64,000 nt of DNA from an uncultured Rubripirellula sp. (GCA_938075415.1 CALJHC010000025.1:62001-126000), one strand, 5' to 3'. Shown: positions 1 to 10,090, counted from the stretch's first letter. Made by a program: numbers and translations. The notes: generated by a model not told the origin, from the sequence alone.

Positions 1-513
1 AGGGATCCCGGATTCTGTTGGCCTTGTTTTCTTGACGGTTGTCGGGGACGACAGTCTTTTTTGAAATGGTAGGGTCGTTTTCGATCGGTGATTAAGTTTT
101 CAGATCGAGGTAAGTGATAAGATGAGTTTTTATCACTGAAAACGCCAAGGTTTGTGAAGGCAACTTTGCTTGATGGGCCATAGAGGTCGCCTCTGAATTG
201 TAAACACGTTGGCCTGTGATTCTGTCTGTATTGCTGTGGAAAGTGATTTGCGGTGATGGAAAAGTGGATGAACGGGAACGCTGATGAACGGGAACGCTGA
301 TGAACGTGAGCGTGGATGTACGTGAGCGTGGATGTACTGTACCGGGTTCCGAATTTAGTCACTCGATTTACCCGCTGTGTTTATTCGAATCAGAGTGTTT
401 TGAAAGAAAGCGATGCTGATTGAATTCGAGTCAGCGTTTGCGGAGTCGATAACTTGACGCTTCGTTTTCTCGTTCCACTATTTGACCAAGATTATCCTTC
501 CGGCTGAAAAGGG
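1..513. other. Intergenic region upstream of sulfatase
   Basis: No convincing coding sequence is visible on either strand. The only structured element is a short tandem repeat in its middle, listed separately. Any promoter for the following sulfatase should lie in the last 150 bases, but I cannot point to a specific one. Confidence 0.5.
267..338. repeat. 16-bp tandem repeat, about 4.5 units
   Basis: Two identical units (GATGAACGGGAACGCT) at 267-282 and 283-298 are followed by two diverged units at 299-314 and 315-330 and a partial fifth. The third and fourth units share an altered second half (GTGAGCGTG), so duplication followed divergence. The array is intergenic and its unit is not shared with the other arrays in the window. 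Confidence 0.85.
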
Positions 514-2028
514 GTGAATGCGGTGTTTTATCAAAGGGCGATGTGGTCGATTGTTATCTCTTTCTTGGTTTCGGTGTGCGGTTACCCTCAAACGCTATCA
601 GCATCGAATTTGCCGGATATTGTTTTTATTGTTTCAGATGACCAGAGACCTGATACGGTTGGGGTAACGGGAAATCAACGAATCAGAACTCCCAACCTTG
701 ATCGACTAGCCAAGGTGGGTACGACGTTCACTCGAGCCTACACTGGCTACCCGATCTGCTATGCGAGTCGGGCGCAGATCCTTACCGGCTGTAATGCGTT
801 TACCGCTTTGGTGGATTACCCCAAGAGTCGCGTTGATCCGGCCTTGAACACGCTCGCTGAGACTCTCAGTAGTGCAGGCTATCAATCGATCTATAGTGGT
901 AAGTGGCACAACGATGGGCACCCGCTTGAGCGTGGCTATGATCGTGTGGCTGCACTCTATTCCGCCGGTGGCGGTGCCAGGGGAGTGAAGTTGCCAGAGT
1001 TGGATGATCGCCAGCGGCCGTTGACCGGCTATCGCGGGTGGACCTTCAAGGACCAGGATAATCAGCCGCAACTGCGTAAGGGTGTTGGTTTGTTACCCGA
1101 CAACAGTCGGCAAATTGCTGATGGAGTGATTGGTGTAATCCAAGCCGGGTCACCGAGTCAGCCGCTCTTTTTGCATGTGAATTTTGCGTTCCCTCATGAC
1201 CCGAGGCAGTGGCCACAGGGGATGCGAGATTCCTATCTTTCATCAGAGATGCGGCTTCCTTCTAATTTTCGAGAGGGGCATGGTTTTGATCACGGTAACC
1301 AGGGCGGGCGAGACGAAGTGCTGTTGCCACGGCCGCTCAAGCCAAGCGATGTCAGAGAGGAATTAGCAATCTATTATGCCATGGTCAGTGATGTCGATCG
1401 GCAGGTTGGCAGAATCGTCGAGGCACTGAAGAAAGCTGGTAGGCTCGGACGCACCCTATTTGTCTACACCAGTGACCAGGGGTTGGCTTTGGGTAGTCAT
1501 GGATTGCTCGGTAAGCAAAATCAATATGAGCATAGTATTTGCAGCCCTTTGATTATGGTGGGGCCCTCCGGGTTTTCAGATTCAGGTTCCAGTTCTGATA
1601 ATGATGATTTGATTTACGATTTGCCGGTTGCGTCTTGGCAGGCGGTCCCTTCGAACAAGAGGGTGAGTGCAATCGTTGAATTGTCTGATTTGTTTCCGAC
1701 ATTTTGTGATTTCGCTGGGATTTCTGTTCCACCAACGGTGCAAGGCAAGTCGTTGTTGCCACTGCTGTCGGGGCGAGTGTCACAGATTCATCAAAGCACG
1801 TTCGGTGTGTTTACCCACACGCAGAGGATGATCTGTAACGATCGCTGGAAATATATCCTTTACCCACAAGCCAAACGTGAGCAACTGTTTGATTTATTGA
1901 ATGATCCTGATGAGCTAGAAGATCGCAGTCAGCATGCAAGTTGTCAGGATATCGTTGTCAAGATGCGAGAGGAGCTTGAGTCTTGGAGACTGAAGCATCA
2001 CGATCCGATTTTGCAGTCAGGAAAGTAG
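514..2028 (+). CDS. Secreted sulfatase, iduronate/choline-sulfatase-like
   Basis: Type I sulfatase expected to hydrolyse sulfate esters, probably on a polysaccharide, outside the cytoplasm. The first start is GTG at 514, with an ATG at 541; both precede a hydrophobic signal segment (residues 10-30). The metal site begins with SDDQ (D42, D43). The active-site Cys82 lies in C-Y-A-S-R, fitting the C-x-P/A-x-R motif that is matured to formylglycine. A PHDP motif and the SDQGLALGSHGL block near residue 330 are typical of the iduronate/choline sulfatase branch. At 504 residues it has family length. The next gene, 150 bp downstream on the same strand, is also a sulfatase, so a shared substrate is plausible. 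The true substrate cannot be read from sequence. Confidence 0.92.
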   Translation: MNAVFYQRAMWSIVISFLVSVCGYPQTLSASNLPDIVFIVSDDQRPDTVGVTGNQRIRTPNLDRLAKVGTTFTRAYTGYPICYASRAQILTGCNAFTALVDYPKSRVDPALNTLAETLSSAGYQSIYSGKWHNDGHPLERGYDRVAALYSAGGGARGVKLPELDDRQRPLTGYRGWTFKDQDNQPQLRKGVGLLPDNSRQIADGVIGVIQAGSPSQPLFLHVNFAFPHDPRQWPQGMRDSYLSSEMRLPSNFREGHGFDHGNQGGRDEVLLPRPLKPSDVREELAIYYAMVSDVDRQVGRIVEALKKAGRLGRTLFVYTSDQGLALGSHGLLGKQNQYEHSICSPLIMVGPSGFSDSGSSSDNDDLIYDLPVASWQAVPSNKRVSAIVELSDLFPTFCDFAGISVPPTVQGKSLLPLLSGRVSQIHQSTFGVFTHTQRMICNDRWKYILYPQAKREQLFDLLNDPDELEDRSQHASCQDIVVKMREELESWRLKHHDPILQSGK

Positions 2029-2156
2029 CAGTTGATGGGATGCAAGCGGAGTGTTTGATCGTTTGATAGGCAGGGCATTCCTTTGCGGTGGCCGGGGAAG
2101 TTTATCGATTGCTCGTTGTTCGGGCCGTTTTGCGAGAGATTAGTGTTCGTTTCGTC

Positions 2157-2180
2157 GGGTGATGGGGTGATGGGGTGATG
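2157..2180. repeat. Octamer repeat (3 units) overlapping a start codon
   Basis: Three perfect copies of GGGTGATG. Every unit contains GTGATG, and the third copy holds GTG at 2175 and ATG at 2178, the first in-frame starts of the following sulfatase. Because the unit is 8 bp, the ATGs of the first two copies are out of frame. Confidence 0.8.
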
Positions 2181-3932
2181 GGAATGTGCCGAGAGCTGGA
2201 GAGATCAAGTGCGGTGGAATCATCTTGGATTCGGCCTTTGGGAGGTCGGTGGAAGTGGTCGGGATTTGCTGGTTTCCGATCTCAACATCGTGTTGAGCAT
2301 TGGTGCCGGTTGCGTGGCTGCTTGCTGATTGCCAGTTGTCTAATCGCGTCGGCAAGTAGCGTGGTTGCTGTTTCGCAGGAACCTAGCGTCGATTGTCCAA
2401 AGATTGATCATGTTGAATATCCTGTGGTTGTCGTTGATAACATGCCTGATGCGGGTGATGCACACGATTATGACATCAATAATCATGTGGGCGACCGGAG
2501 GGATGCTGCCGACGTTGAGGTGTTGGGCGACCGCTGCACGGTAAATCAGAATCGTGCAACAGGTGATGCAGAGAAGAAGACAAACGTGGTCTTCATTCTT
2601 ACTGACAATCAAGGCGCATGGACTCTCGGTTGTTACGGCAATCCAGACATACGCACACCCCACATCGATCTTCTAGCGAAACAGGGTGTGCGGTTCACAC
2701 GAGCAATGAGCTCAAACCCTGTTTGTTCTCCAACGCGTGCAACGTACCTCACGGGGCTCATTCCATCTCAGCACGGCCTGCACAGCTTTCTTGACCGCAA
2801 GTACATGATCGGCGAGCAGGCTTACAACACGCTCGATGAGTTCACGTCGCTTGGAGAAATCTTAAGCGATGAAGGTTACATTTGCGGATTGAGCGGGAAG
2901 TGGCATTTGGGAGCGAACCTCAAACCGTCAGAGGGTTTTTCGTTTTGGATCACCAAGCCCGATGGTTCAACGAAAGAATTCTATGATCAGCCAATCATCG
3001 AAAACGGTGCGATCTATCAGGAGCCGATGTACACGACGGATCTTTGGACAAAAAAGGGAGTGGAGTTTATTGAACGGAATCACGATCGGCCATTTTTTCT
3101 TTATCTCGCCTACAACGGACCTTATTCGCTCGGAAGTTTGATGTTGAATCGTTCGAGAAACCGACACGCAAAAGCTTATGAAGGAGTGCATTTTGAGAGC
3201 TTTCCGGTCGATCAAATGCATCCGTGGCAGCATCACAATCAATCATTCCATAATCAGCAGGTTGCGATGGAGCGTGTCGCGGCAGAAACAAGTGGTGTGG
3301 ATGATGGCGTCGGCGAGATCATGCAGGTCCTGAAGCGGCTTGGAATTGATGAGCAAACTTTGGTTGTCTACGCCGCCGATCAAGGATGGATGGGAGGGCA
3401 GAATGGGATCTGGGGAATGGGAGATCACACCAGGCCAATCGGTGCTCATAACTTGATGATGCAGGTGCCGCTTCTCTTTCGCCAACCAGGCAAGGTGCAA
3501 GCAAACACGACGATTGATCACCTTGTGAGCAACTACGATTTCCTGCCAAGTGTCTTGGGTCATTTGGGATTGACTGACCGCATGGCGGAAGAACCCAAAT
3601 CACCTGGTCGCGATTTTTCACCGTTTCTTGTCGGTGAAAAAACGGAGTGGTCCGAAGAGGTTTTTTACGAGATGGAATCTTGTCGATCGATTCGAACAGA
3701 CCGTTGGAAGTTTGTCTCGCGATTTCCGAACGGGCCGCAGGAATTATATGATCTCGCAGCGGACCCCAGGGAGCGATTCAATCTATTTGGTCAGCCTCAG
3801 CACCAAGTGCAAAGCAACGAGTTGGCGAAGCGTTTGGATACATTCTTTAATCGCTATGCGGATCCCAAGTACGATGTTTGGAAGGGGGGAGAGTCAAAAG
3901 CGAGGCGTCTAGTTGATCCCAGCAGTCGATGA
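2175..3932 (+). CDS. Secreted sulfatase, arylsulfatase A-like
   Basis: Second sulfatase of the cluster. Candidate starts are GTG 2175, ATG 2178 and ATG 2184. A hydrophobic stretch at residues 48-66 would act as signal peptide after an unusually long, Arg/Trp-rich leader. About 70 further residues without recognisable motif precede the sulfatase fold at residue 137. The catalytic Cys184 is in C-S-P-T-R, a canonical formylglycine motif. The first metal motif reads T-D-N-Q rather than the usual D-D, and a distal A-A-D-Q-G motif is present near residue 398. The C-terminal region (RSIRTDRWKF, ELYDLAADP) is standard. An internal downstream start cannot be excluded. Substrate unknown. Confidence 0.9.
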   Translation: MMGMCRELERSSAVESSWIRPLGGRWKWSGFAGFRSQHRVEHWCRLRGCLLIASCLIASASSVVAVSQEPSVDCPKIDHVEYPVVVVDNMPDAGDAHDYDINNHVGDRRDAADVEVLGDRCTVNQNRATGDAEKKTNVVFILTDNQGAWTLGCYGNPDIRTPHIDLLAKQGVRFTRAMSSNPVCSPTRATYLTGLIPSQHGLHSFLDRKYMIGEQAYNTLDEFTSLGEILSDEGYICGLSGKWHLGANLKPSEGFSFWITKPDGSTKEFYDQPIIENGAIYQEPMYTTDLWTKKGVEFIERNHDRPFFLYLAYNGPYSLGSLMLNRSRNRHAKAYEGVHFESFPVDQMHPWQHHNQSFHNQQVAMERVAAETSGVDDGVGEIMQVLKRLGIDEQTLVVYAADQGWMGGQNGIWGMGDHTRPIGAHNLMMQVPLLFRQPGKVQANTTIDHLVSNYDFLPSVLGHLGLTDRMAEEPKSPGRDFSPFLVGEKTEWSEEVFYEMESCRSIRTDRWKFVSRFPNGPQELYDLAADPRERFNLFGQPQHQVQSNELAKRLDTFFNRYADPKYDVWKGGESKARRLVDPSSR

Positions 3933-4285
3933 ACTTGTGGCCATAGCCGCGATCACGATATCAATTCAGAACGAGTTGGGTTGCGAGTCGATGGTGCTTC
4001 CGAGTCGATGGTGCTTCCGAGTCGATAGTGCTTGGGAGTCGATGGAATTTGGAGGCATTCAAGCTGCAAATATTCAAGAGGGAATTCTTGCGGTAGTTTG
4101 AAAGCTCGGATTGCTTTGTCACCGAAGTATCCAATCGTCAGTGATTTTCCTGCAGGCGGTCGCCCCATGCTGGAGGCGATTTTTCTTCGCGACGTCAAGA
4201 ATACGGTAGGCGAGTGCCGTGAATTGAAACGGAACGGAAGTCTTTTCCGAATCAGATTAATCTGGTTCGGCCTCGGCGTCCCCGT
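3933..4285. other. Intergenic region between convergent genes
   Basis: It separates the second sulfatase from the DUF1552 gene, which converge here. It contains the 17-bp repeat listed next. I see no strong hairpin-plus-T-run terminator and no supportable gene. Confidence 0.5.
3985..4045. repeat. 17-bp tandem repeat, 3.6 units
   Basis: Units GAGTCGATGGTGCTTCC at 3985-4001 and 4002-4018 are identical. A third at 4019-4035 has three substitutions, and a partial fourth ends at 4045. It lies just 3' of the sulfatase gene. Confidence 0.85.
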
Positions 4286-5713
4286 TCAACTTCGGAATCC
4301 AGGCAAGGTTCCGGTACTGTCGGCAAATCCGTTGATCTCACAGCCGAAGGCTTGAAGCATCCCCGTGTATAGATTAGCCAGAGGCGTTTCGCTGTTCTGT
4401 CGAAAGTGTTTTCCCGTTGTGATTCTTCCGCCCGCCGCGCCGCCGACAAGAATCGGTAGGTTGTGTGGGTTATGGCTATTGCCATCTCGGAGGCCGGAAC
4501 CATAAAGAATCATGCTGTTATCTAGGACGTTACCTTCACCTTCTTTCATGCTCTGAAGTTTCTCAAGAAGGTAGGCGTATTGGGCAACATGCCATCGATT
4601 GATTTTTTGGTACGCGTCCAACTTGTTTTGATCGTTTTGGTGATGTGAAGTATCGTGATGGCCGCCGGAAACGCCCTCGAGAAACGAGAAATTTCTACCG
4701 CTGACAGCATTACCAAACATGAAGGTGCAAACTCGGGTGGTGTCGGTCTGAAAAGCCAACGCAATCATGTCAAGCATTAGGCGAACATGTTCCGGGAAGT
4801 CGTCAGGTTGATCTGAAGCGGGGGCTTGATCCATCGAGAGTTCTGCAAGCGGCTGCCATGGGCTCCTGCCCGATTGCTGTTTCTGCAGGCGTTTTTCGAT
4901 CGAGCGAACAGACTGCAGGTACTCATCCATTCGCTGGCGATCCGACGCGCCCAGTTGATCCTTTAATTCCCTCACGTCCGCGAGCACACGATCCAAGAGA
5001 AGCGTGTTTTGCTGATCCAGAGCCCGATTTGGATTAGAGGCCCGAAACAGTCTCTCAAAGACTAGCCTTGGATTGAGTTCTCTCGCGAGCGGACTGGTTG
5101 GTCCCGCCCAAGCGATGTGAGAACCATACACTCGCGTGTATCCAACATTGGTGTCGACGCCCGTCGTGACGGGATCAATCCCCAGCTCGATGGAGGCAAT
5201 GGGGGTTTGTTTCTGGGCGTGAGTCGCCGCAACCTGATCCATTGATTTGCCATTGCAGTTCAAGTCGATTCCCAGCGACTTGTTGATCGTGGTGCAGGTG
5301 AGAAATCCGGACGTTTTGACGTAGTGCCCGTCACCAACGTTGCTCCCTTGATTCCACAGGTTAGTGAAAACGGATAATTGATCCTTAACCTTACTGAGAG
5401 GCTCCAAGGATGGAGTCATTTCGAAATTGGCACCATCCTTTTCTGGTGTCCAGCAGTCCTGCCGAACGCCATTGGGGACGAAGAGTGCAGCCAGTCGAAT
5501 GGGGCGATTGCTGTCACTGTGTCCCACCCCGGTATCCAACGCATTGACTTGCGCAGTCATTGCTTCAAGCCACGGTAACGCCAGTGCCGCTCCGGTACCT
5601 CGAAGCACCGTTCTGCGAGAAATTGATGTTCGAGTGTTAGCTTCATTCCGAAGTGCGAGGTCGGAACGATGGGGAACTTGGGTGTGCTGTGCCCGGCTTG
5701 TTGGTTGAAACAT
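4286..5713 (-). CDS. DUF1552 domain secreted protein
   Basis: Planctomycete-abundant DUF1552 protein of unknown biochemical function. Residues 32-39 (SRRTVLRG) followed by a hydrophobic run ending LPWLEAM form a twin-arginine signal, so it is probably exported folded. Motifs typical of the family include LFVPNGVRQDCW (near 73), MLDMIALAFQTDTTRV and the late SGLRDGNSHNPHNLPILVGG block. It lies 148 bp downstream of the DUF1592 cytochrome on the same strand, the usual order for this pair, so the two are probably co-transcribed and act together. DUF1552 recalls DUF1501/sulfatase-like alkaline-phosphatase folds, but no activity can be assigned. Confidence 0.9.
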   Translation of the reverse strand: MFQPTSRAQHTQVPHRSDLALRNEANTRTSISRRTVLRGTGAALALPWLEAMTAQVNALDTGVGHSDSNRPIRLAALFVPNGVRQDCWTPEKDGANFEMTPSLEPLSKVKDQLSVFTNLWNQGSNVGDGHYVKTSGFLTCTTINKSLGIDLNCNGKSMDQVAATHAQKQTPIASIELGIDPVTTGVDTNVGYTRVYGSHIAWAGPTSPLARELNPRLVFERLFRASNPNRALDQQNTLLLDRVLADVRELKDQLGASDRQRMDEYLQSVRSIEKRLQKQQSGRSPWQPLAELSMDQAPASDQPDDFPEHVRLMLDMIALAFQTDTTRVCTFMFGNAVSGRNFSFLEGVSGGHHDTSHHQNDQNKLDAYQKINRWHVAQYAYLLEKLQSMKEGEGNVLDNSMILYGSGLRDGNSHNPHNLPILVGGAAGGRITTGKHFRQNSETPLANLYTGMLQAFGCEINGFADSTGTLPGFRS

Positions 5714-5861
5714 CTCGCTCGCATGTTTTGGCAGGATGGGTGGTGCAAAGGTGGTGGTCGTGTTTCGGGATCAGCGTTAGCAGCGTTCGGCGCCCGCTTC
5801 TGATTATAGTCGGAGCAGCGGTCTGTCCCGCTAGGTCGTGAGTGCGATCGATAAATCGGAT

Positions 5862-7916
5862 TTAGTTGTCACTTGGGTCCCCCTGCTGAGATGGATTTTG
5901 GATTGCACCGGTTTCAAGAATACCCTGTTTGTATCGAAACGGGACGCTTTTTACGATCTCTGTCACCAAGGTTTGAATTCGGTACTCGTTTTGTCGCAGC
6001 GTTATCGCAATTTGATCGACGGTGCAGTGGTCCTCGAAGGTGAGGCTTCTGCCGAGAGCAAATCCTAGCATTTTGGATGTAAGTTGCCGCGTGAATTGAT
6101 CTTTTCTTTGCATGAGCAACTGTTTCAATTCGCGTGATCCGTTGAAGGAGGTTCCATCAGGTAGCTGCCCCGTTGAATCGATGGCAATTCCGTTTTCGTT
6201 ATCCCGCCAGGTTCCCAAGACGTCAAACTTTTCTAAACCAAAACCAAGGGGGTCCAATGAGGCATGGCACGATGCGCAGGTCGGATTGCTGCGGTGTTGC
6301 TCAAGACGCTCCCTCAGGTTTTTTGAAGTGATTGGATGATCGGCTCCATCCAATTCGGGGACGTCAGCCGGCGGTGGTGCCGGCGGTGTACCTAGCATGG
6401 TTTCCATGATCCACTTTCCGCGAAGGACGGGGCTGGTTCGGTGGGGCAGGGATGAGACGGCCAGTACTGCGCTCATTCCGAGCAACCCGCCGCGAACACT
6501 ATCCTCAGGAAGTTCAGTCCGTTTTGGCTGCTCGCGAAATTCACCTTGAATTTTGTAGTGGCGAGCGAGTCGGTTGTTGAGGTAGGTAAAGTCAGAGTCA
6601 ATGAGTTCAAGGAGTGATCGGTTGTCAGAGAGTAAGTCCTCGAAGAAGAAAATGGGCTCGTACTTCATGCCGCCCTCAAGTTCTGAATCGTACCGTGACT
6701 GGTACGCCGCCGCAGGTTCAAACTCGCGGCCAATTGCTCGGGTTCCAAGCCATTGCTCGGTGAAACTGGTTGCAAATTCGCGAACTTTCGCACCGCGCCG
6801 AAGGCCACGATTGTCAATGTGGCTATTAAGCATTCGCTTGACTTGCTGCTCCAGCACCGAGTCGTCTTGCAATTTTCCTTGACTTGCTAGTTCCAGCAGT
6901 TCTCGGTCGGGCATCGACGCCCACAGAAAATAGGAAAGTCGACTTGCCATCTCGTAGGAATTAAGCTTTGCAGGTTGCTCAGTGGTGGCTGTTGTTTCCA
7001 GGTGAAAGAGGAATTTGGGTGAGACCATGGCCGCTTCGAGGGCGAGTTGAATTGCAGGTTCAAAAAGACGCTCTTGCTCAAAGACTTGCTCAAAGAGCTC
7101 CAAGTACTCTTGCTTTTCAGATTGATTGATCGGTCTTCGAAAGGCGCGAGGTAAAAATCTTTCCAAGATTGCTTCGGCGGCGGCCTTGGCGGAGATCGAA
7201 GCATTCGGTGTCACCGTCAGCAGTTGATCTCGTGGGCTCGGGTCAAGCATTGCATGAGACAATGCCTCCTTTGCCGCATCCAGGTATTTTTCTGCATGAA
7301 TCGGAGAAATGAAAAGCGTTTCTGCAGCGTTGTCAAAACCCTCTCCACCAGCACCATCAACTGGCAGGGCGTGTGCTGCATTGACATGTATACCGAGTAG
7401 ATCTCGAACAGTGTTGGCGTATTCAGTGCGGTTGAGTCTTCGGATGATGGGGCCACTGGGCGAGAGTCCATCTTCACAGACTTCTCGGATGATAGATTGC
7501 TGAATCCACCGGACGATCGATAATCGATTCTGGTCAGAGGGCGAGTCTGAATCCGAAGGTGGCATCGATCGGTCTGAGAGACGGTTGCTGATTTTGGTCC
7601 ATATCGAAAGATTTTCCCGAATCGCGAGGGGGTCAGTCAGAGCCATCAGGTCGAAACTTGATTCTTCTGCGTCGTGGTGACAATCAATGCAAAAGGAATT
7701 GAGAAGGCTGACTGCCTGTTGGTCGTCCGCGATAGGTTTTTGCTGTGGTTGATTTTGCTCGAGATTAGCATCCTCAGGTTCCGGTGTGGCATCGCCCCGC
7801 TTTGCTTCGTCCCCGAAGGTTGTGGAGGGTAGCTCTGCGGCGATGATGACCGAGGGGATTAGTAACATCCACAAAATGCATGGTACTAGGGCGAAGCGAT
7901 GTGGCATATGATTCAA
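5862..7916 (-). CDS. DUF1592-type planctomycete c-type cytochrome
   Basis: Large exported heme protein. A signal peptide spans residues 5-27. The N-terminal heme site is CIDCH (C76, C79, H80). It is followed by DUF1587 (RRLNRTEYANTVRDLLG, about 158-175), DUF1592 (SPKFLFHLE to FLWASMPDRELLE, about 295-345), DUF1588 with a second CASCH heme site near residue 550, and C-terminal DUF1585 (QLTSKMLGFALGRSL). This domain order is the classical planctomycete architecture. It heads a probable operon with the DUF1552 gene. A role in periplasmic electron transfer is inferred from the heme motifs; donors and acceptors are unknown. Confidence 0.92.
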   Translation of the reverse strand: MNHMPHRFALVPCILWMLLIPSVIIAAELPSTTFGDEAKRGDATPEPEDANLEQNQPQQKPIADDQQAVSLLNSFCIDCHHDAEESSFDLMALTDPLAIRENLSIWTKISNRLSDRSMPPSDSDSPSDQNRLSIVRWIQQSIIREVCEDGLSPSGPIIRRLNRTEYANTVRDLLGIHVNAAHALPVDGAGGEGFDNAAETLFISPIHAEKYLDAAKEALSHAMLDPSPRDQLLTVTPNASISAKAAAEAILERFLPRAFRRPINQSEKQEYLELFEQVFEQERLFEPAIQLALEAAMVSPKFLFHLETTATTEQPAKLNSYEMASRLSYFLWASMPDRELLELASQGKLQDDSVLEQQVKRMLNSHIDNRGLRRGAKVREFATSFTEQWLGTRAIGREFEPAAAYQSRYDSELEGGMKYEPIFFFEDLLSDNRSLLELIDSDFTYLNNRLARHYKIQGEFREQPKRTELPEDSVRGGLLGMSAVLAVSSLPHRTSPVLRGKWIMETMLGTPPAPPPADVPELDGADHPITSKNLRERLEQHRSNPTCASCHASLDPLGFGLEKFDVLGTWRDNENGIAIDSTGQLPDGTSFNGSRELKQLLMQRKDQFTRQLTSKMLGFALGRSLTFEDHCTVDQIAITLRQNEYRIQTLVTEIVKSVPFRYKQGILETGAIQNPSQQGDPSDN

Positions 7917-8179
7917 GCAGCAAAAGGCCTGTCAGGCTGGGAAGGGTGGTGGAACACTATTTGACCACAAAACCTTTGGTGAGGCCTCTCGTGCCCGGTG
8001 GAAACATGCCACATCATGTCGATTCACAGGTGGGGATTCGGGCCAAAGGTGTGTGATGCGTTGTGGTTGCGGGATTAAAAAATGGTAGGTTGTTTTGGCC
8101 TCGACCAACCGTGCCTCCTCAAATCAGGGGGACCGGCTTGATGGAGTTCAAGTGTAGTCAGCGGGCGAAGGGTGAATCA

Positions 8180-10090
8180 ATGAAGGATGCAATCGGCGTT
8201 AACGCGCGACCGATCTCCAAGGCAAAGAAAGTCGTGTTTTCATTGTCGTTGATTGCCGCGCTGTTCATTCCTCTGGAGTTTTTTTTCTGGTCGATTGGAG
8301 TGGAAACGATATCGCAACGACGCGATCCGTTTGTCGGTTTCTCTAAAACCTTGCCATTATTTGTTACAGAGAGGACTGACGGAGCAAATTTTTGGCGAAC
8401 GGCTCCAGCGAAGTTAGCGTTCTTTAACGAGCAGCGTTTTCCTGATACCAAGCCCGGTGGTACCTATCGAGTGTTTTGCCTAGGTGGATCCACCACCTTT
8501 GGGAGGCCTTTTGATGACCGAACGTCCTACGTTAATTGGTTGCGGTTATCTTTGGCCGAATTGGACTCCGAGCATTCTTGGGAAGTGATTAACGCGGGTG
8601 GAATCAGTTACGCAAGTTATCGCCTTGTTAATCTGATGGAGCAATTGATCGAGAAAGAACCTGATCTTTTCGTGATTTACACGGGGCATAACGAATTTTT
8701 GGAGAAACGGACGTACGGAGACCTCATGACCGCCTCGTCACCCTCCTCTGCCTGGGCTCGACCGCTTTTCGATAGCCGGGTGTTTGGTGTGCTGGATGAT
8801 TGGCTGAATCCGGCAGTGGGTTCATTCGGGAAACATTCAGCTGGGATTTCTGATCAGGTGGCGCTCGAGGTGGATACGATTCTTGATCACTCAGTTGGTC
8901 CCGATGCGTACTCCCTAGAGAGTATTCAGGTCACCCAAACTATCGAGCATTTTGAGTACAACCTCAATCGAATGATTGAACTTGCCAAGTCTGTTGACGC
9001 ACGAATTCTTTTCGTGAAGCCAGCCTCCAACCTCAAGGATTTTTCACCTTTCAAAAGTGAGCACGTTAAGTCCCTGGACTCGGAGCAGCAGAATCAATGG
9101 TTGTCACATTATTTAGATGCCGAGAAATTTTTGGCGGAAGGCAGCGTCGATTTGTGCTTGCAAAGTCTAAGGAAGGCTGGCGAGATCGATGCATCGCGTG
9201 CCGATTGGTACTTCTTGATGGGGCAGTTATTGCACGCCAAGAAGCAATACGCTGAGGCCAACGACGTCTTGCAGCGAGCAATTGATCTTGATGTCTGTTC
9301 GCTCAGGGCGACGGCTTCGATTCAGGCGGTCGTTGAGCGCGTTGCCATTGAACATGGTGTACCGCTAGTTGATTTGCCGTCAATTTTGGAAGCGGAATGT
9401 ATTGCTCGGAACGGGCATCCCAATTACGGGGGTGAGTACTTTCTGGATCACGTTCATCCCTCGGTTGCGACCCACCGAAAAATTACGTCGGCGATTCTGG
9501 AGGTCATGCAGCTGTCAGATTGGATTGAGTCGAATCAGGAACATGTTTTAACAGTCCTCGAAAAGGTTGGTGTTGCGATCGATGCGAGCGTTGATGTCGA
9601 GGTTCAAGCTTCTGCGTTAACAAATCTCGCGCAGGTACTCAGTTGGGCCGGCAAGCAAGACGAGGCTGCACCGCTTGCAGTCAAGGCCTTGCAATTGCGG
9701 GAATCGGTGGAGTCGGGAGATGATCCTGAGTCATTGTTTTACGCTGGGGCTCAGTATGCGATCGATGGTCGCGATCAAGATGCAGTTGATTGTTTCGAGC
9801 GATTGCTCAAGATGAATCCGGACCACCACGCAGCGCAATGGAGGCTCGCTTCCCTGCTTTATGATGACGAGCAATTTGACCGGGCCGCAACGCATTTTCG
9901 GATTGCAACGCAGCTTGATTCAGAGGATTTGAATTCGCTGAGAATGCTCGGGTTCGCTCTGGTGCGGGCGGAGCGATGGCCAGAAGCTTTGCCTGTGTTA
10001 AAAGAGGTGTTAGCTGTCTCGCCTGATGACAAATTTGTTGCGGAGCAGATACGGAAGGCGAAAATTTCCGTTTCGCGGTCCAACCCTTGA
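8180..10090 (+). CDS. SGNH/GDSL hydrolase with TPR repeats
   Basis: Membrane-anchored SGNH-fold protein. I prefer ATG 8180, which directly precedes a basic N-terminus and a hydrophobic segment; the frame is open from GTG 8063, and an ATG lies at 8141. From 8180 the hydrolase nucleophile is S104 in LGGST, the Gly block is NAGG (about 139-142), the Asn motif is TGHNE (about 168-172) and the Asp-x-x-His dyad is DHVH (423-426). A TPR-like stretch (about 311-376) lies between the Asn block and the Asp-His dyad, inside the hydrolase domain, and more TPRs follow in the last 160 residues. Function is probably an esterase or acyl hydrolase on envelope polysaccharide. Its AlgX/DltD-type resemblance is only general. 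Confidence 0.82.
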   Translation: MKDAIGVNARPISKAKKVVFSLSLIAALFIPLEFFFWSIGVETISQRRDPFVGFSKTLPLFVTERTDGANFWRTAPAKLAFFNEQRFPDTKPGGTYRVFCLGGSTTFGRPFDDRTSYVNWLRLSLAELDSEHSWEVINAGGISYASYRLVNLMEQLIEKEPDLFVIYTGHNEFLEKRTYGDLMTASSPSSAWARPLFDSRVFGVLDDWLNPAVGSFGKHSAGISDQVALEVDTILDHSVGPDAYSLESIQVTQTIEHFEYNLNRMIELAKSVDARILFVKPASNLKDFSPFKSEHVKSLDSEQQNQWLSHYLDAEKFLAEGSVDLCLQSLRKAGEIDASRADWYFLMGQLLHAKKQYAEANDVLQRAIDLDVCSLRATASIQAVVERVAIEHGVPLVDLPSILEAECIARNGHPNYGGEYFLDHVHPSVATHRKITSAILEVMQLSDWIESNQEHVLTVLEKVGVAIDASVDVEVQASALTNLAQVLSWAGKQDEAAPLAVKALQLRESVESGDDPESLFYAGAQYAIDGRDQDAVDCFERLLKMNPDHHAAQWRLASLLYDDEQFDRAATHFRIATQLDSEDLNSLRMLGFALVRAERWPEALPVLKEVLAVSPDDKFVAEQIRKAKISVSRSNP

